From DRTC01 sp964521025 (lineage in GTDB: Bacteria > Cloacimonadota > Cloacimonadia > Cloacimonadales > TCS61), in assembly GCA_964521025.1 (NCBI GenBank), contig CAZFPK010000066.1:1-16272 (forward strand): a stretch of DNA of 16,272 nucleotides, given 5' to 3'. Shown here piece after piece: positions 1 to 7,800 of this stretch. Position numbers and translations under genes: made by a program. Within the stretch, counting starts at the first letter, position 1; each line of letters starts with the position of its first letter. The notes beneath the pieces were generated by a model. That model worked only from the letters and a program-made list of their open reading frames with translations. It had not been told where the DNA came from and did not search any database.

Positions 1-23
1 TTATTTCCAAAAAAGGAGTTTTC

Positions 24-2462
24 ATGAAAATATTTATGCTAATATTTTGCCTTTTTATATTACTCGATCTTTGTTCAACAGAAATAATCTCTATGCAGGA
101 AAAACAACTCATAGAGCAAATGCTCATCAGAAACGAGCTGCGGTCGGACGCTTTGAATTTCTTAAAAGACTGGGTTGGCAGCACAAAGTTCAAACTTCCT
201 ATCGTAGTTGATATTCTGAATGAACCGCTGAAATATCCCGGTTTTGTTCAGGATACGAAAATTGTTCTCGAAGGTAATAATCCCTGCGAACTGATTGATT
301 ATTTTAGTAATATCCTTTTTGCCGCTGATGTCAGGAACAAAAATTTGATCCATGATTTTGATGAATATTTCACTAAAAAAGTTAAGAAAACCAAAGACAT
401 TTTTTCATACACTTTTTATGTTTGGGAAAAAGCAGATTTCTATTATAAAAAAGCATGGCAGGAAATATCAGAGGAAGAAAAAAAGAAATTGGAATATTTT
501 ACTTATGAACTCAGGCAGGAGGAAGAGGACAGCTTGCGATATCAGGATTTCTATAAAAAAAATGATATTAACGAATTCGATGATCTGGAAATAGAAGATA
601 TGATCCCGATCGTTGAAAAGATAAATTTTCAGGATTTAATGAGTTCCGCTTACATTTTTCAGGTTGGATTCGATATCCTGAAGAATAATCTTAAAAAAAA
701 GGATTTCTCCTGGAAAAAAAGACTGGTCAAAGAATCTCCCTGGGGAATTTTCTGTATCGGTTCCAAAAAAGTCGATATTTATAACAATCCTTACTGTTTG
801 ATCCTGGATCCGGGAGGAGATGATGTTTACAGTACGGAGATCAGGACAAATTTTACTAAACCATTTTACTGGATGATCGATCTTTCCGGAAATGATTTTT
901 ATCACAGCACTGAAATCGGAGAATTATTTTTCGTACTTTTCGGTTTGGGGATCAATTTTGATAAATCCGGTGATGATGTTTATTTGGGAAACGACTTTGC
1001 ATTTTCCACTTTTTTTGGATATCAGTTATCACAGGATTTAACTGGTGACGATATTTATTCCTGCGGTTTACACAGCACCGGAGCAGCGACTTTCGGTTTA
1101 TCGGTACTTCTGGATGGATCCGGGAATGATAATTATTCCATAACAGAATTCGGTCAGGGATTCGGTGGAACCCTCGCCGCCGGATTGATCATCGATAACC
1201 GGGGAAATGACCGATATTATGCTGGCGGAAAATACCTGCATGAACCATTAGTTCCTTTTGACCACCGCAGTATGGCTCAAGGTTTCGGATATGGAGTTCG
1301 ACCCGATTTAGGAGGAGGGATCGGCATTATTAATGACAAACAGGGAAATGATTCTTATCAAGGCGGAGTTTATGCTCAAGCAGTTGCCTACTGGTATGCT
1401 CTCGGAATGATCATCGACAACGAAGGAAATGATTTTTATGATGCGGTTTATTATCCGCAGGGAAGCGGGATTCATCTTGCCGGAGGTTTCCTGTATGATG
1501 AAAAAGGTGAAGATCATTATTATTCCAAACACGGACCCGGACAAGGAGCAGCTCATGATTATGCAGTCGGTTTTTTGGTCGATAGACAGGGAAATGATAT
1601 TTATTCGGTCGAAGGCGGGAACGGATTGGGTCTGACGAATTCCACAGCAATTTTTCTCGATGTTTCCGGAGATGATCGCTATGAACGGAATTTCGCGAGT
1701 AATTACGGTTTTGCGAATAAAAAAAGGGAAAGCGGAAGCATCGGGATTTTTCTCGATACAGGCGGGAATGATGAGTATCCGCTGGAGTATTGTCTGAATG
1801 ATACTTCCTGGCAGAAAGGAACTTACGGAATCGGTCTCGATACATTATTGGTCGAGAATATCGAACCGGTCGAAGAGAAAGCAGAAGAAGAAGTTATGGA
1901 AATAGATTCATTAGCCGAAATTTCGGAAATTTTCAAGATCGCTTCCGGTTGGGGAGTCGGAAGTAATACGAAAAAAGTTAAGAAAGCGGGCGAGCTCCTG
2001 ATCAAGCGGGATATCGAAGCAGCCAGGTATATTTACGATGAAAAATTAGGAACAAAATCAGGTCTGGAATTTCGAGCAATCAAGAATTTCGTAAAAAAAT
2101 CGGATGAATTCAAAAAATACATTTCACCTGCACTTCATCATACCGATAGTTTGTGGATAAAAACAACTATCTCCCTGCTTGGAGAACTTGCCGACTCGAC
2201 TTATATCGATTCTTTGAATTTGTTCCTGGAAAGGGGGAAATATAAAGCAAATGTTTTAGCTGCTCTCGGTAAGATGAAATCCGATCAAAGTACGATCATT
2301 CTTCAAAAATATATGGACGCAAACTCTGAAAAATTGCGGGTAATAACTGCGAGAGGATTGAAGAAAATTAATTCCAAAACTAGTAAAGAATTGCTGCGGT
2401 CCATGAAAAATGACCAATCATTCCTGATTCGTTCGCTGATAAAATTAATGGATGAAAAATGA
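24..2462 (+). CDS. Secreted 12-repeat DxxG(D/N/E)DxY solenoid-like protein with HEAT-like C-terminus (unknown function)
   Basis: I do not recognise a named family. Residues 1-19 look like a Sec signal peptide with a hydrophobic core at 4-14. C17 is not in a good lipobox because residue -1 is Leu. Residues 20-250 are charged and mostly helical. Residues 262-585 carry twelve exact copies of D-x-x-G-[D/N/E]-D-x-Y, with first Asp at 262, 286, 313, 338, 364, 391, 438, 465, 492, 520, 546 and 578. Each copy follows a short hydrophobic strand and is often trailed by a QGxG-like turn. Spacing is 24-32 residues except one 47-residue gap. Residues 601-606 look like a truncated thirteenth copy. A Glu-rich linker (612-632) leads to a HEAT-like helical tail (about 640-812). 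AGGAG at 14-18 supports the ATG. The stop overlaps the next gene by 4 bp. A beta-solenoid with acidic, possibly Ca2+-binding turns is inference. Confidence 0.85.
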   Translation: MKIFMLIFCLFILLDLCSTEIISMQEKQLIEQMLIRNELRSDALNFLKDWVGSTKFKLPIVVDILNEPLKYPGFVQDTKIVLEGNNPCELIDYFSNILFAADVRNKNLIHDFDEYFTKKVKKTKDIFSYTFYVWEKADFYYKKAWQEISEEEKKKLEYFTYELRQEEEDSLRYQDFYKKNDINEFDDLEIEDMIPIVEKINFQDLMSSAYIFQVGFDILKNNLKKKDFSWKKRLVKESPWGIFCIGSKKVDIYNNPYCLILDPGGDDVYSTEIRTNFTKPFYWMIDLSGNDFYHSTEIGELFFVLFGLGINFDKSGDDVYLGNDFAFSTFFGYQLSQDLTGDDIYSCGLHSTGAATFGLSVLLDGSGNDNYSITEFGQGFGGTLAAGLIIDNRGNDRYYAGGKYLHEPLVPFDHRSMAQGFGYGVRPDLGGGIGIINDKQGNDSYQGGVYAQAVAYWYALGMIIDNEGNDFYDAVYYPQGSGIHLAGGFLYDEKGEDHYYSKHGPGQGAAHDYAVGFLVDRQGNDIYSVEGGNGLGLTNSTAIFLDVSGDDRYERNFASNYGFANKKRESGSIGIFLDTGGNDEYPLEYCLNDTSWQKGTYGIGLDTLLVENIEPVEEKAEEEVMEIDSLAEISEIFKIASGWGVGSNTKKVKKAGELLIKRDIEAARYIYDEKLGTKSGLEFRAIKNFVKKSDEFKKYISPALHHTDSLWIKTTISLLGELADSTYIDSLNLFLERGKYKANVLAALGKMKSDQSTIILQKYMDANSEKLRVITARGLKKINSKTSKELLRSMKNDQSFLIRSLIKLMDEK

Positions 2463-3145
2463 AATACAAACTATTACTTTTCGATCTGGACGGAACCCTC
2501 TTCGATTATGAAAAAGCGGAACAGGAAGCATTCTATAATACTTTCAAAGACTTCTATTCGGATAAGGAAATGGACGAATTAAAGGACGAATATATAAAAA
2601 TAAACAGTATGATCTGGCAGGAATTTGAAAATGGAGAGATCACAGCAGAAATATTAAGGAGCGAAAGATTCCGTAGATTATTCAAAAAAAAAGGGATGAA
2701 CTTACATCCTGAACTTGTTAGCAAAAAATATATCGCAAGTTTATCGAACTGTTCATTTCTGCTGGATGGAGCAAAAGAGATCATCTCTTTTTTCTGCGGC
2801 AAATGTCAAATCGCTTTGATCACGAACGGGCTTTCCGATGTTCAACACCAAAGGATAACTAATTCTATTATCGCTCCTTTTTTTGAACACATTTTTATAT
2901 CCGAAGAGATCGGTTCTGCCAAACCTCATCCCGCGATCTTTGCATTTGCTCTCAAACATTACCCGGAAATCGAAAAAGAGGAAACGCTCATCATCGGTGA
3001 TAATTTGAATTCCGACATCAAAGGCGGAAATGATTTCGGGATCCATACCTGCTGGTTCAATCCAAAAAAAATGAAAAATAATTTGCCATTTAAACCGACC
3101 TATGAAATACGGAACTTAATGGAATTGAAGAAACTTGATTTATGA
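2459..3145 (+). CDS. YjjG/YfnB-family HAD hydrolase (probable noncanonical pyrimidine 5'-nucleotidase)
   Basis: This is a cytoplasmic HAD-superfamily phosphatase of 228 residues, the usual length for YjjG/YfnB-type nucleotidases. Known family members dephosphorylate nucleoside monophosphates, including noncanonical pyrimidines. All four HAD motifs are visible. Motif I is FDLDGTLFDYEKAEQ with nucleophile D9 and acid/base D11. Motif II is ITNG with T122. Motif III Lys is K155 in SAKPHP. Motif IV is IIGDNLNSD with D181 and D186. The helical C1-type cap lies at about 16-95. The 'LFDYEKAEQEAF' stretch after motif I resembles YjjG more than phosphoglycolate phosphatase. The ATG lies inside the ATGA overlap with the upstream solenoid gene, so translation is probably coupled. 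No functional link between the two products is obvious. Substrate specificity is inferred from family resemblance only. Confidence 0.88.
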   Translation: MKYKLLLFDLDGTLFDYEKAEQEAFYNTFKDFYSDKEMDELKDEYIKINSMIWQEFENGEITAEILRSERFRRLFKKKGMNLHPELVSKKYIASLSNCSFLLDGAKEIISFFCGKCQIALITNGLSDVQHQRITNSIIAPFFEHIFISEEIGSAKPHPAIFAFALKHYPEIEKEETLIIGDNLNSDIKGGNDFGIHTCWFNPKKMKNNLPFKPTYEIRNLMELKKLDL

Positions 3146-3180
3146 TCAGGTTTCCGCATAGAAATTCAGGAAAATTTTTA

Positions 3181-3220
3181 TCATTCCGAGGATCCTCTCA
3201 TTCTTTCTTTAGAGGAATCT
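3181..3220 (+). repeat. Dispersed palindromic repeat, TCATTCCG...AGGAATCT family, copy 1
   Basis: TCATTCCG (3181-3188) and AGGAATCT (3213-3220) flank a palindromic core. GAGGATCCTC at 3188-3197 is self-complementary, and GATCCTCT can also pair with AGAGGAATC. The same end motifs recur at 12675-12692 and, inverted, at 12770-12819. From memory, motifs of the TGTCATTCCG...GAGGAATCT kind are common dispersed intergenic repeats in many environmental bacterial genomes. It sits just after the nucleotidase gene. No transposase is nearby. Confidence 0.6.
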
Positions 3221-3252
3221 CATAAAGTATAGAATACTGTGATCTTTTCTAA

Positions 3253-3284
3253 CTCACCCTGACCCTCTCTTAAAAAAGAGGGAA
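3253..3284 (+). repeat. CTCACC-CCCTCTCTT hairpin repeat, copy 1
   Basis: CTCACCCTGA is followed by a hairpin at 3263-3282: CCCTCT pairs with AGAGGG around an 8-nt CTTAAAAA loop. It aligns with 14667-14701 (CTCACC, CCCTCTCTT, then AGAGGGAA). It lies in the 200-bp gap between the nucleotidase and the surface protein. There is no downstream T-run, so I call it a dispersed repeat rather than a terminator. A small AGTAT-AGA-ATACT palindrome lies just upstream at 3226-3238. Confidence 0.55.
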
Positions 3285-3345
3285 CTTTTGAGAAACTTTG
3301 CAATTACAATTGAATTCATGTTTCTTAAATTTTCGGAGGAAATCC

Positions 3346-6300
3346 ATGAATAAAAAAATAATAACGATTACAGCGCTCCTGCTGCTCCTATCTTCTCTTC
3401 CGGGAGAATTAATAAAAGTCCGGAATTATCAAAGCGATCAGATTTCATCAAAAAAGATCAACCGGAATCGTGATGACCTGCTGGAAATTTCCTATCATGA
3501 TGGAATAGCTTCTTCAGCAGCTTTTCAAGAGTATAATAATGGTTACGGAACTGTTTTTGATCTTAATATTTATGAAAACGCAACTTTAGAAATGATCGAC
3601 TTCCATCATTCTCAATATGAAAACACAGACTATCCTCATAATTATCATATTCATGTCATAAACTGGGAAACCAAAGAGCGTCTTGTTTTATTAGAAAATC
3701 TGACGACAACGGTTACCGATGATTGGGAAACAGAGATCAGTCTCGGATCGATCCCGGCTGTCGATTCGGTTGGAATTTTTCTTGAACCTTTGAGTTATGA
3801 ACAGAATGATGCTTATCCCGACCTGGATTACGATGCAAGTTTAGACTACTCGTCATTTATTGTTGATGTAGCAAATTATTCTGATAATAATCCGGGTTTG
3901 GATATTGGCGATTTTTTACTTGATCTTTGGATAAATGTTCCGGTACTAACTGTTATCCAGGAAGATTTCACCGAAGGAATCCCGGGAAGCTGGACTCTCA
4001 TCGATGCTGACGGAGATTCATTCGATTGGGAATTTTATGATGAAGACGGGTATGACGACTCGACCTGTGTTCGTTCTGCTTCGTACATTAATGGAATCGG
4101 TGTTTTAAATCCTGATAATTACCTGGTTTTGCCGAAAATCAGAATTCTGAACAACGATTATTCTTTGAAATATTGGGTAAAACCTTTTAGCGATTATTTT
4201 TATGCGGAACATTACATGATCGTGGTCTCCACCATTCTCGATTCGATCGGAAAAGAGAATTACCAGGATGTTATTTATGAAGAAACTTTGCAGAACACCG
4301 GTTGGCAGCAGATCGTTATTCCTCTCGCAGATTACGAAGGTCAGGATATTTATCTTGCTTTCGAGCATTGCGAATCTTCAGACCAATACTATATTATGCT
4401 CGATGACATTTCGGTTTCGGAAGCGCTCGCAGAAGAACTGATTGCGGAATTTTCAGCAGCTCCCATTTCGGGTACAAATCCGCTTGAAGTCCAGTTTACA
4501 GACCTTTCAGTTGGGAATCCAATTTCCTGGGAATGGGATTTCGGAGATTTTGGCTCCAGCCCCGGCTATGAACAGAATCCCATTCATACTTACGAGAATG
4601 TCGGGAATTATACGGTTACTTTGACTGTATCGGACGGAAGCAATGACGATACGGAAATAAAAACGAATTATATTTCGGTTTATGATGAGGAACTTCTTCC
4701 TCCGACAAATTTGCAGGCAGCGGTGGATGATGATGATGTGTATATTAGTTGGTCTTCTCCCCCAGGTTTTGGTCTTGAAGAACTTGATGAAGATTTTGAA
4801 TCTTATGAAGATTTTGCTATTGAATTTGCTCCCTGGACTTTGATCGATGTTGATCAATCACCGACTTGGGGAATAGAAGGTTATAATTTTCTTCATTCGG
4901 AAGAACCGATGTCTTTTATTATTTTTAATCCTTCGGAAGTCGATCCGCCCATCGATGATATGCAACCTCATTCAGGAGATAAGATGGCTGCTTGTTTCGC
5001 ATCGACAAATCCTCCCAATAATGACTGGTTGATCACACCTTTACTTATTATAGAAGAAGATTCACAATTTTCATTCTGGGCAAGATCTTATACTGATGAA
5101 TGGGGTTTGGAACGCTTTAAAGTAGGAATTTCGACAACAGACACAGAGCCCTCGAATTTTTCTATTGTTTCTGAGGGAGAATATATTCAAGCTCCAATTA
5201 ACTGGACACAATACTCTTTTGATCTCTCAGATTACTTTGGTCAGGATATTTATATCGGAATAAACTGCATATCAGATGATGCTTTCATCTTTTTTATCGA
5301 TGGTTTTGTTTTCAATTCCGGAACGAGAAATATTATCTATAATGATCTCGAAGATAATTTATTTATTTCAGAAAATAAAATTAAAAAAACTTCTAAAAGT
5401 AATATCTCTAATAAAATTCTAAGAAAAACCGTTCAGAAGCAGAGAAGTCGTGACCTTCTCGGTTACAATATCTTCAAAGAAGGTTTACAATTAAATCCGG
5501 AGATTTTAACAGATCGTTATTACGACGATCACGGTCTTGAAGTAGGAACCTATCAATATGCGGTTTCTGCTGTTTACGATGAAGGAGAATCCGTGCAGAC
5601 CAATCCGGTATCGGCAACAATAGAGGAACCTGATATCGAAGTAGATTTCGCAGCAAATCCAACATCGGGAATAATACCGTTAGAAGTTCAATTTGAAGAT
5701 CTATCTGTTGGGAATTCGGTTACCTGGGAATGGAATTTCGGAGACGGAACAACGAGCTATGAGCAAGATCCAAACCATATTTACGAATCGGTTGGATATT
5801 ACACGGTTTCTTTAATTGTTTCCGACGGAACAAATAGTTTTTCAGAGATCAAATCAAACTATATTTATGTTTATGACGAAAGTCTTTTCCCGCCGGAAAA
5901 CATGCAGGCAACTGCCGTCGATGACTCTGTCCGTCTAACCTGGGACAAACCTGACCCGGAAGGAGAAACTGTCTTTTCCGAAGATTTTGAAAACGGGATC
6001 CAACCTGAAGGATGGTCATTTGATGAAACCTGTACAGATTCATCCTATGCAGTTCCCGGATTCTGGACAGTAAATTCCTTTTCCGGTTATGATTTCTCTC
6101 CGTTCGGGAATTATCATTGCGGATTATGGTTTTCCTACGAACACCAGGATGAATGGTTGATCATGCCGGAAACCGAATGTGAGCAGGAAATGACCTTGAA
6201 ATTCCGTTCTACTGTTTACGAAGGTTCTTCCCACAACGACCATTATTATGTAAAAGTTTCCAGCGACGGAGGATCGACCTGGGATATTCTGTGGGACGCT

Positions 6301-7479
6301 TCCGGTCTTTCTCCTGCCGGTTGGAATTTGTATGATTATCCATATTCGATCGGATTAAATTCTTATGCCGGAGAAAATATTAAAATCGCATTCAATGCAG
6401 TCGATGGTCCTGATAATGATGGTTTATGGTTTGCCTGGTTTGTTGATAAAATTTCCCTGAAAAGCAATTCCAGGTGTATTCGATTTGAGGAGAAAGATTT
6501 TACCTTTGAAAGAATATCGAACAAGGATAACATCACAAAAAAAATTTTCAAAAACTGTTTGAGAAAAATTCCGCAAATAGAGTTGGGATCAGCCAGAGCG
6601 TTGTCCGGTTATAATGTTTATCGAAATGATACATTGATCAATGGAACTGCTGTGCAAGACCTTTTTTATGATGATCCCGGACTTCTTCCCGGGACATATT
6701 TTTATAATATAACCGCTCTTTATGATGAGGGAGAATCAGCAAAAACCGATACTGCAGAAATAACAATAAGTGCTTCTCCGGTCTATCCGGGAGATACGAA
6801 TAATGATGGTGATGTCGATGGAACCGATATTGAATATATCGGAATTTATTGGCGCGAACAAGGAAATTCAAGAGAGGAAGATGAACAATCTTTTAATTGG
6901 ACTGGATTTACTCATCCCGGAGGATGGAGCGAGTTCTCCGCTGCTTATGCCGATTGTAATGGTGACGGAGAAGTGAATATCACAGATGTTCTGGGAATTT
7001 GTGTAAATTGGGAAAAAAGTCACTCGATGGCACAAGAAATAACAATTTCACCGGAAATGATCGAAGCAGCGCGTGATAATTTTATGGAAATATATGAAGG
7101 TCTTGGAAATTCCGAAATCGAGATAAAGATAAAAAATCATATTGCAGAACTTTTTGGTTTACAACAGATCGAATTTATCGAGCAGGATTTTCTTTTCCAG
7201 AATTACCCTAATCCTTTCAAAACCTCAAACTCCGGTAATGCGAAAATGAATATTTCTTATCAAATTGCAGCTGCCGGTTTAGTCGAACTTAAAATTTTCA
7301 ATATTAGAGGTCAGCTGGTAAATGAACCTGTGAAACAATTCCTGGAAAGAGGAAAATATACTGTTTTATGGGATGGAAAAGATATGTCCGGGAAAAATGT
7401 CGGAACCGGGATCTATCTTTATAAATTGAGTCTGGATGGGAAAACTGTTAAGATCAGGAAATGTCTGGTGCTGCGGTGA
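3346..7479 (+). CDS. Large secreted modular surface protein: cleaved-adhesin, PKD, FN3, dockerin-like and C-terminal FlgD-like/type 9 sorting domain
   Basis: The product is a 1377-residue exported protein, probably a surface adhesin or cell-surface hydrolase scaffold; I see no catalytic domain. The ATG at 3346 is preferred over an upstream in-frame TTG (3298) because GGAGG (3335-3339) precedes it and a clear signal peptide follows (about 1-22). In order: an unassigned N-terminal domain (23-205), a jelly-roll 'cleaved adhesin' domain (206-356), PKD-1 (368-446), FN3 N-half (450-478), cleaved adhesin (480-656), basic linker, FN3 C-half (704-763), PKD-2 (764-844), FN3 N-half (847-874), cleaved adhesin (875-1039), basic linker, FN3 C-half (1086-1143). 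A dockerin-like pair of Ca2+ loops follows (D1150-D1161 and D1203-D1214), then helices, then the FQNYPNPF-containing sorting domain (1282-1377) ending in IRKCLVLR. That tail suggests type IX-like secretion or cell-surface anchoring. Confidence 0.9.
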   Translation: MNKKIITITALLLLLSSLPGELIKVRNYQSDQISSKKINRNRDDLLEISYHDGIASSAAFQEYNNGYGTVFDLNIYENATLEMIDFHHSQYENTDYPHNYHIHVINWETKERLVLLENLTTTVTDDWETEISLGSIPAVDSVGIFLEPLSYEQNDAYPDLDYDASLDYSSFIVDVANYSDNNPGLDIGDFLLDLWINVPVLTVIQEDFTEGIPGSWTLIDADGDSFDWEFYDEDGYDDSTCVRSASYINGIGVLNPDNYLVLPKIRILNNDYSLKYWVKPFSDYFYAEHYMIVVSTILDSIGKENYQDVIYEETLQNTGWQQIVIPLADYEGQDIYLAFEHCESSDQYYIMLDDISVSEALAEELIAEFSAAPISGTNPLEVQFTDLSVGNPISWEWDFGDFGSSPGYEQNPIHTYENVGNYTVTLTVSDGSNDDTEIKTNYISVYDEELLPPTNLQAAVDDDDVYISWSSPPGFGLEELDEDFESYEDFAIEFAPWTLIDVDQSPTWGIEGYNFLHSEEPMSFIIFNPSEVDPPIDDMQPHSGDKMAACFASTNPPNNDWLITPLLIIEEDSQFSFWARSYTDEWGLERFKVGISTTDTEPSNFSIVSEGEYIQAPINWTQYSFDLSDYFGQDIYIGINCISDDAFIFFIDGFVFNSGTRNIIYNDLEDNLFISENKIKKTSKSNISNKILRKTVQKQRSRDLLGYNIFKEGLQLNPEILTDRYYDDHGLEVGTYQYAVSAVYDEGESVQTNPVSATIEEPDIEVDFAANPTSGIIPLEVQFEDLSVGNSVTWEWNFGDGTTSYEQDPNHIYESVGYYTVSLIVSDGTNSFSEIKSNYIYVYDESLFPPENMQATAVDDSVRLTWDKPDPEGETVFSEDFENGIQPEGWSFDETCTDSSYAVPGFWTVNSFSGYDFSPFGNYHCGLWFSYEHQDEWLIMPETECEQEMTLKFRSTVYEGSSHNDHYYVKVSSDGGSTWDILWDASGLSPAGWNLYDYPYSIGLNSYAGENIKIAFNAVDGPDNDGLWFAWFVDKISLKSNSRCIRFEEKDFTFERISNKDNITKKIFKNCLRKIPQIELGSARALSGYNVYRNDTLINGTAVQDLFYDDPGLLPGTYFYNITALYDEGESAKTDTAEITISASPVYPGDTNNDGDVDGTDIEYIGIYWREQGNSREEDEQSFNWTGFTHPGGWSEFSAAYADCNGDGEVNITDVLGICVNWEKSHSMAQEITISPEMIEAARDNFMEIYEGLGNSEIEIKIKNHIAELFGLQQIEFIEQDFLFQNYPNPFKTSNSGNAKMNISYQIAAAGLVELKIFNIRGQLVNEPVKQFLERGKYTVLWDGKDMSGKNVGTGIYLYKLSLDGKTVKIRKCLVLR

Positions 7480-7487
7480 TGAAGAAG

Positions 7488-7572
7488 TTACAAAACCACT
7501 CCCTCCTGAGATTCCAGAATCATCAGCATAACTCCATAAATCTCACCGGGAGTAGCATAAACTTTTCAGTGC
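7488..7572 (-). pseudogene. Vestigial duplicate of the methylmalonyl-CoA mutase 3' end
   Basis: Read on the - strand, this segment translates to KVYATPGEIYGV, then 12 divergent residues ending VVL and a TAA stop. The intact mutase ends KVYATLGEICGV, then 13 residues ending VIL and TAA. Nucleotide similarity runs over about 85 bp, including the last bases and the stop (compare 7801-7887), with one codon fewer. The reading frame breaks just upstream (TGA before the Lys codon). No start or catalytic region is present, so this is a relic. It begins 8 bp past the stop of the convergent surface-protein gene. It may be a leftover of a second mutase gene or of a local duplication. Confidence 0.72.
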
Positions 7573-7589
7573 TAATAAGATGTCGATAA

Positions 7590-7630
7590 ATTTATGCAAT
7601 TTGGGAATGTGATTCCCAAATTGCATAAAT
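7590..7630. repeat. Perfect 19-bp inverted repeat with 3-nt loop
   Basis: Arms 7590-7608 and 7612-7630 are exactly complementary around GTG. The core is TTTGGGAAT-GTG-ATTCCCAAA. The flanks CGATAAA and TTCG extend the pairing imperfectly. The symmetry and the lack of T-runs on either side favour a dispersed palindromic element over a simple terminator. It could still stop transcription from both convergent genes. Confidence 0.75.
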
Positions 7631-7780
7631 AAATTCGTAGCTTACTATATCTTATAGACTTTACAACGGATGTTTTAACGATCAAAGAATTGATAAAAAA
7701 TAAGTTTTTACAATTTTCATTTCTTTATGAGAACAGAAATTCATATCCATATTCATTCTCGCGAATCAGTGAATGATAAT

Positions 7781-7800
7781 CTCAAAGCAGGAGCTTTGAG
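7781..7800 (-). terminator. Hairpin directly after the mutase stop codon, possible terminator
   Basis: CTCAAAGC (7781-7788) pairs perfectly with GCTTTGAG (7793-7800) around a 4-nt loop, with no gap from the mutase TAA. On the - strand it is followed by the moderately U-rich ATTATCATT, not a true U-tract. A weak intrinsic terminator or an mRNA 3'-end stabiliser are both possible. Confidence 0.4.

Larger units (their letters stand above)
7480..7800. other. Convergent intergenic region with vestigial coding DNA and palindromes
   Basis: These 321 bp separate the 3' ends of the surface protein and the mutase. They hold a decayed copy of the mutase 3' end (7488-7572), a perfect 19-bp inverted repeat (7590-7630) and a hairpin against the mutase stop (7781-7800). 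There is also a weaker imperfect palindrome around TCGCGA (about 7751-7776). Between 7631 and 7750 I see only AT-rich sequence with no convincing gene, RNA or promoter. Confidence 0.7.

Noticed and set aside
807..1778. RTX (hemolysin-type) calcium-binding repeats
   Set aside because: The G-x-D core is similar, but the period is about 26 residues instead of 9 and the GGxGxD consensus is not followed.
1411..1845. 144-residue antisense open frame
   Set aside because: It lies wholly within the repeat-coding part of the 24-2462 gene; its Arg/His/Ser-rich composition is typical of a shadow frame, with no domain.
3263..3282. Intrinsic terminator after the nucleotidase
   Set aside because: The hairpin has no T-run after it and recurs at 14679-14699 in a gene leader, so a dispersed repeat is more likely.
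3298..3345. Upstream TTG-initiated extension of the surface-protein gene
   Set aside because: No ribosome-binding site precedes it and it would bury the signal peptide; GGAGG sits just before the ATG at 3346.
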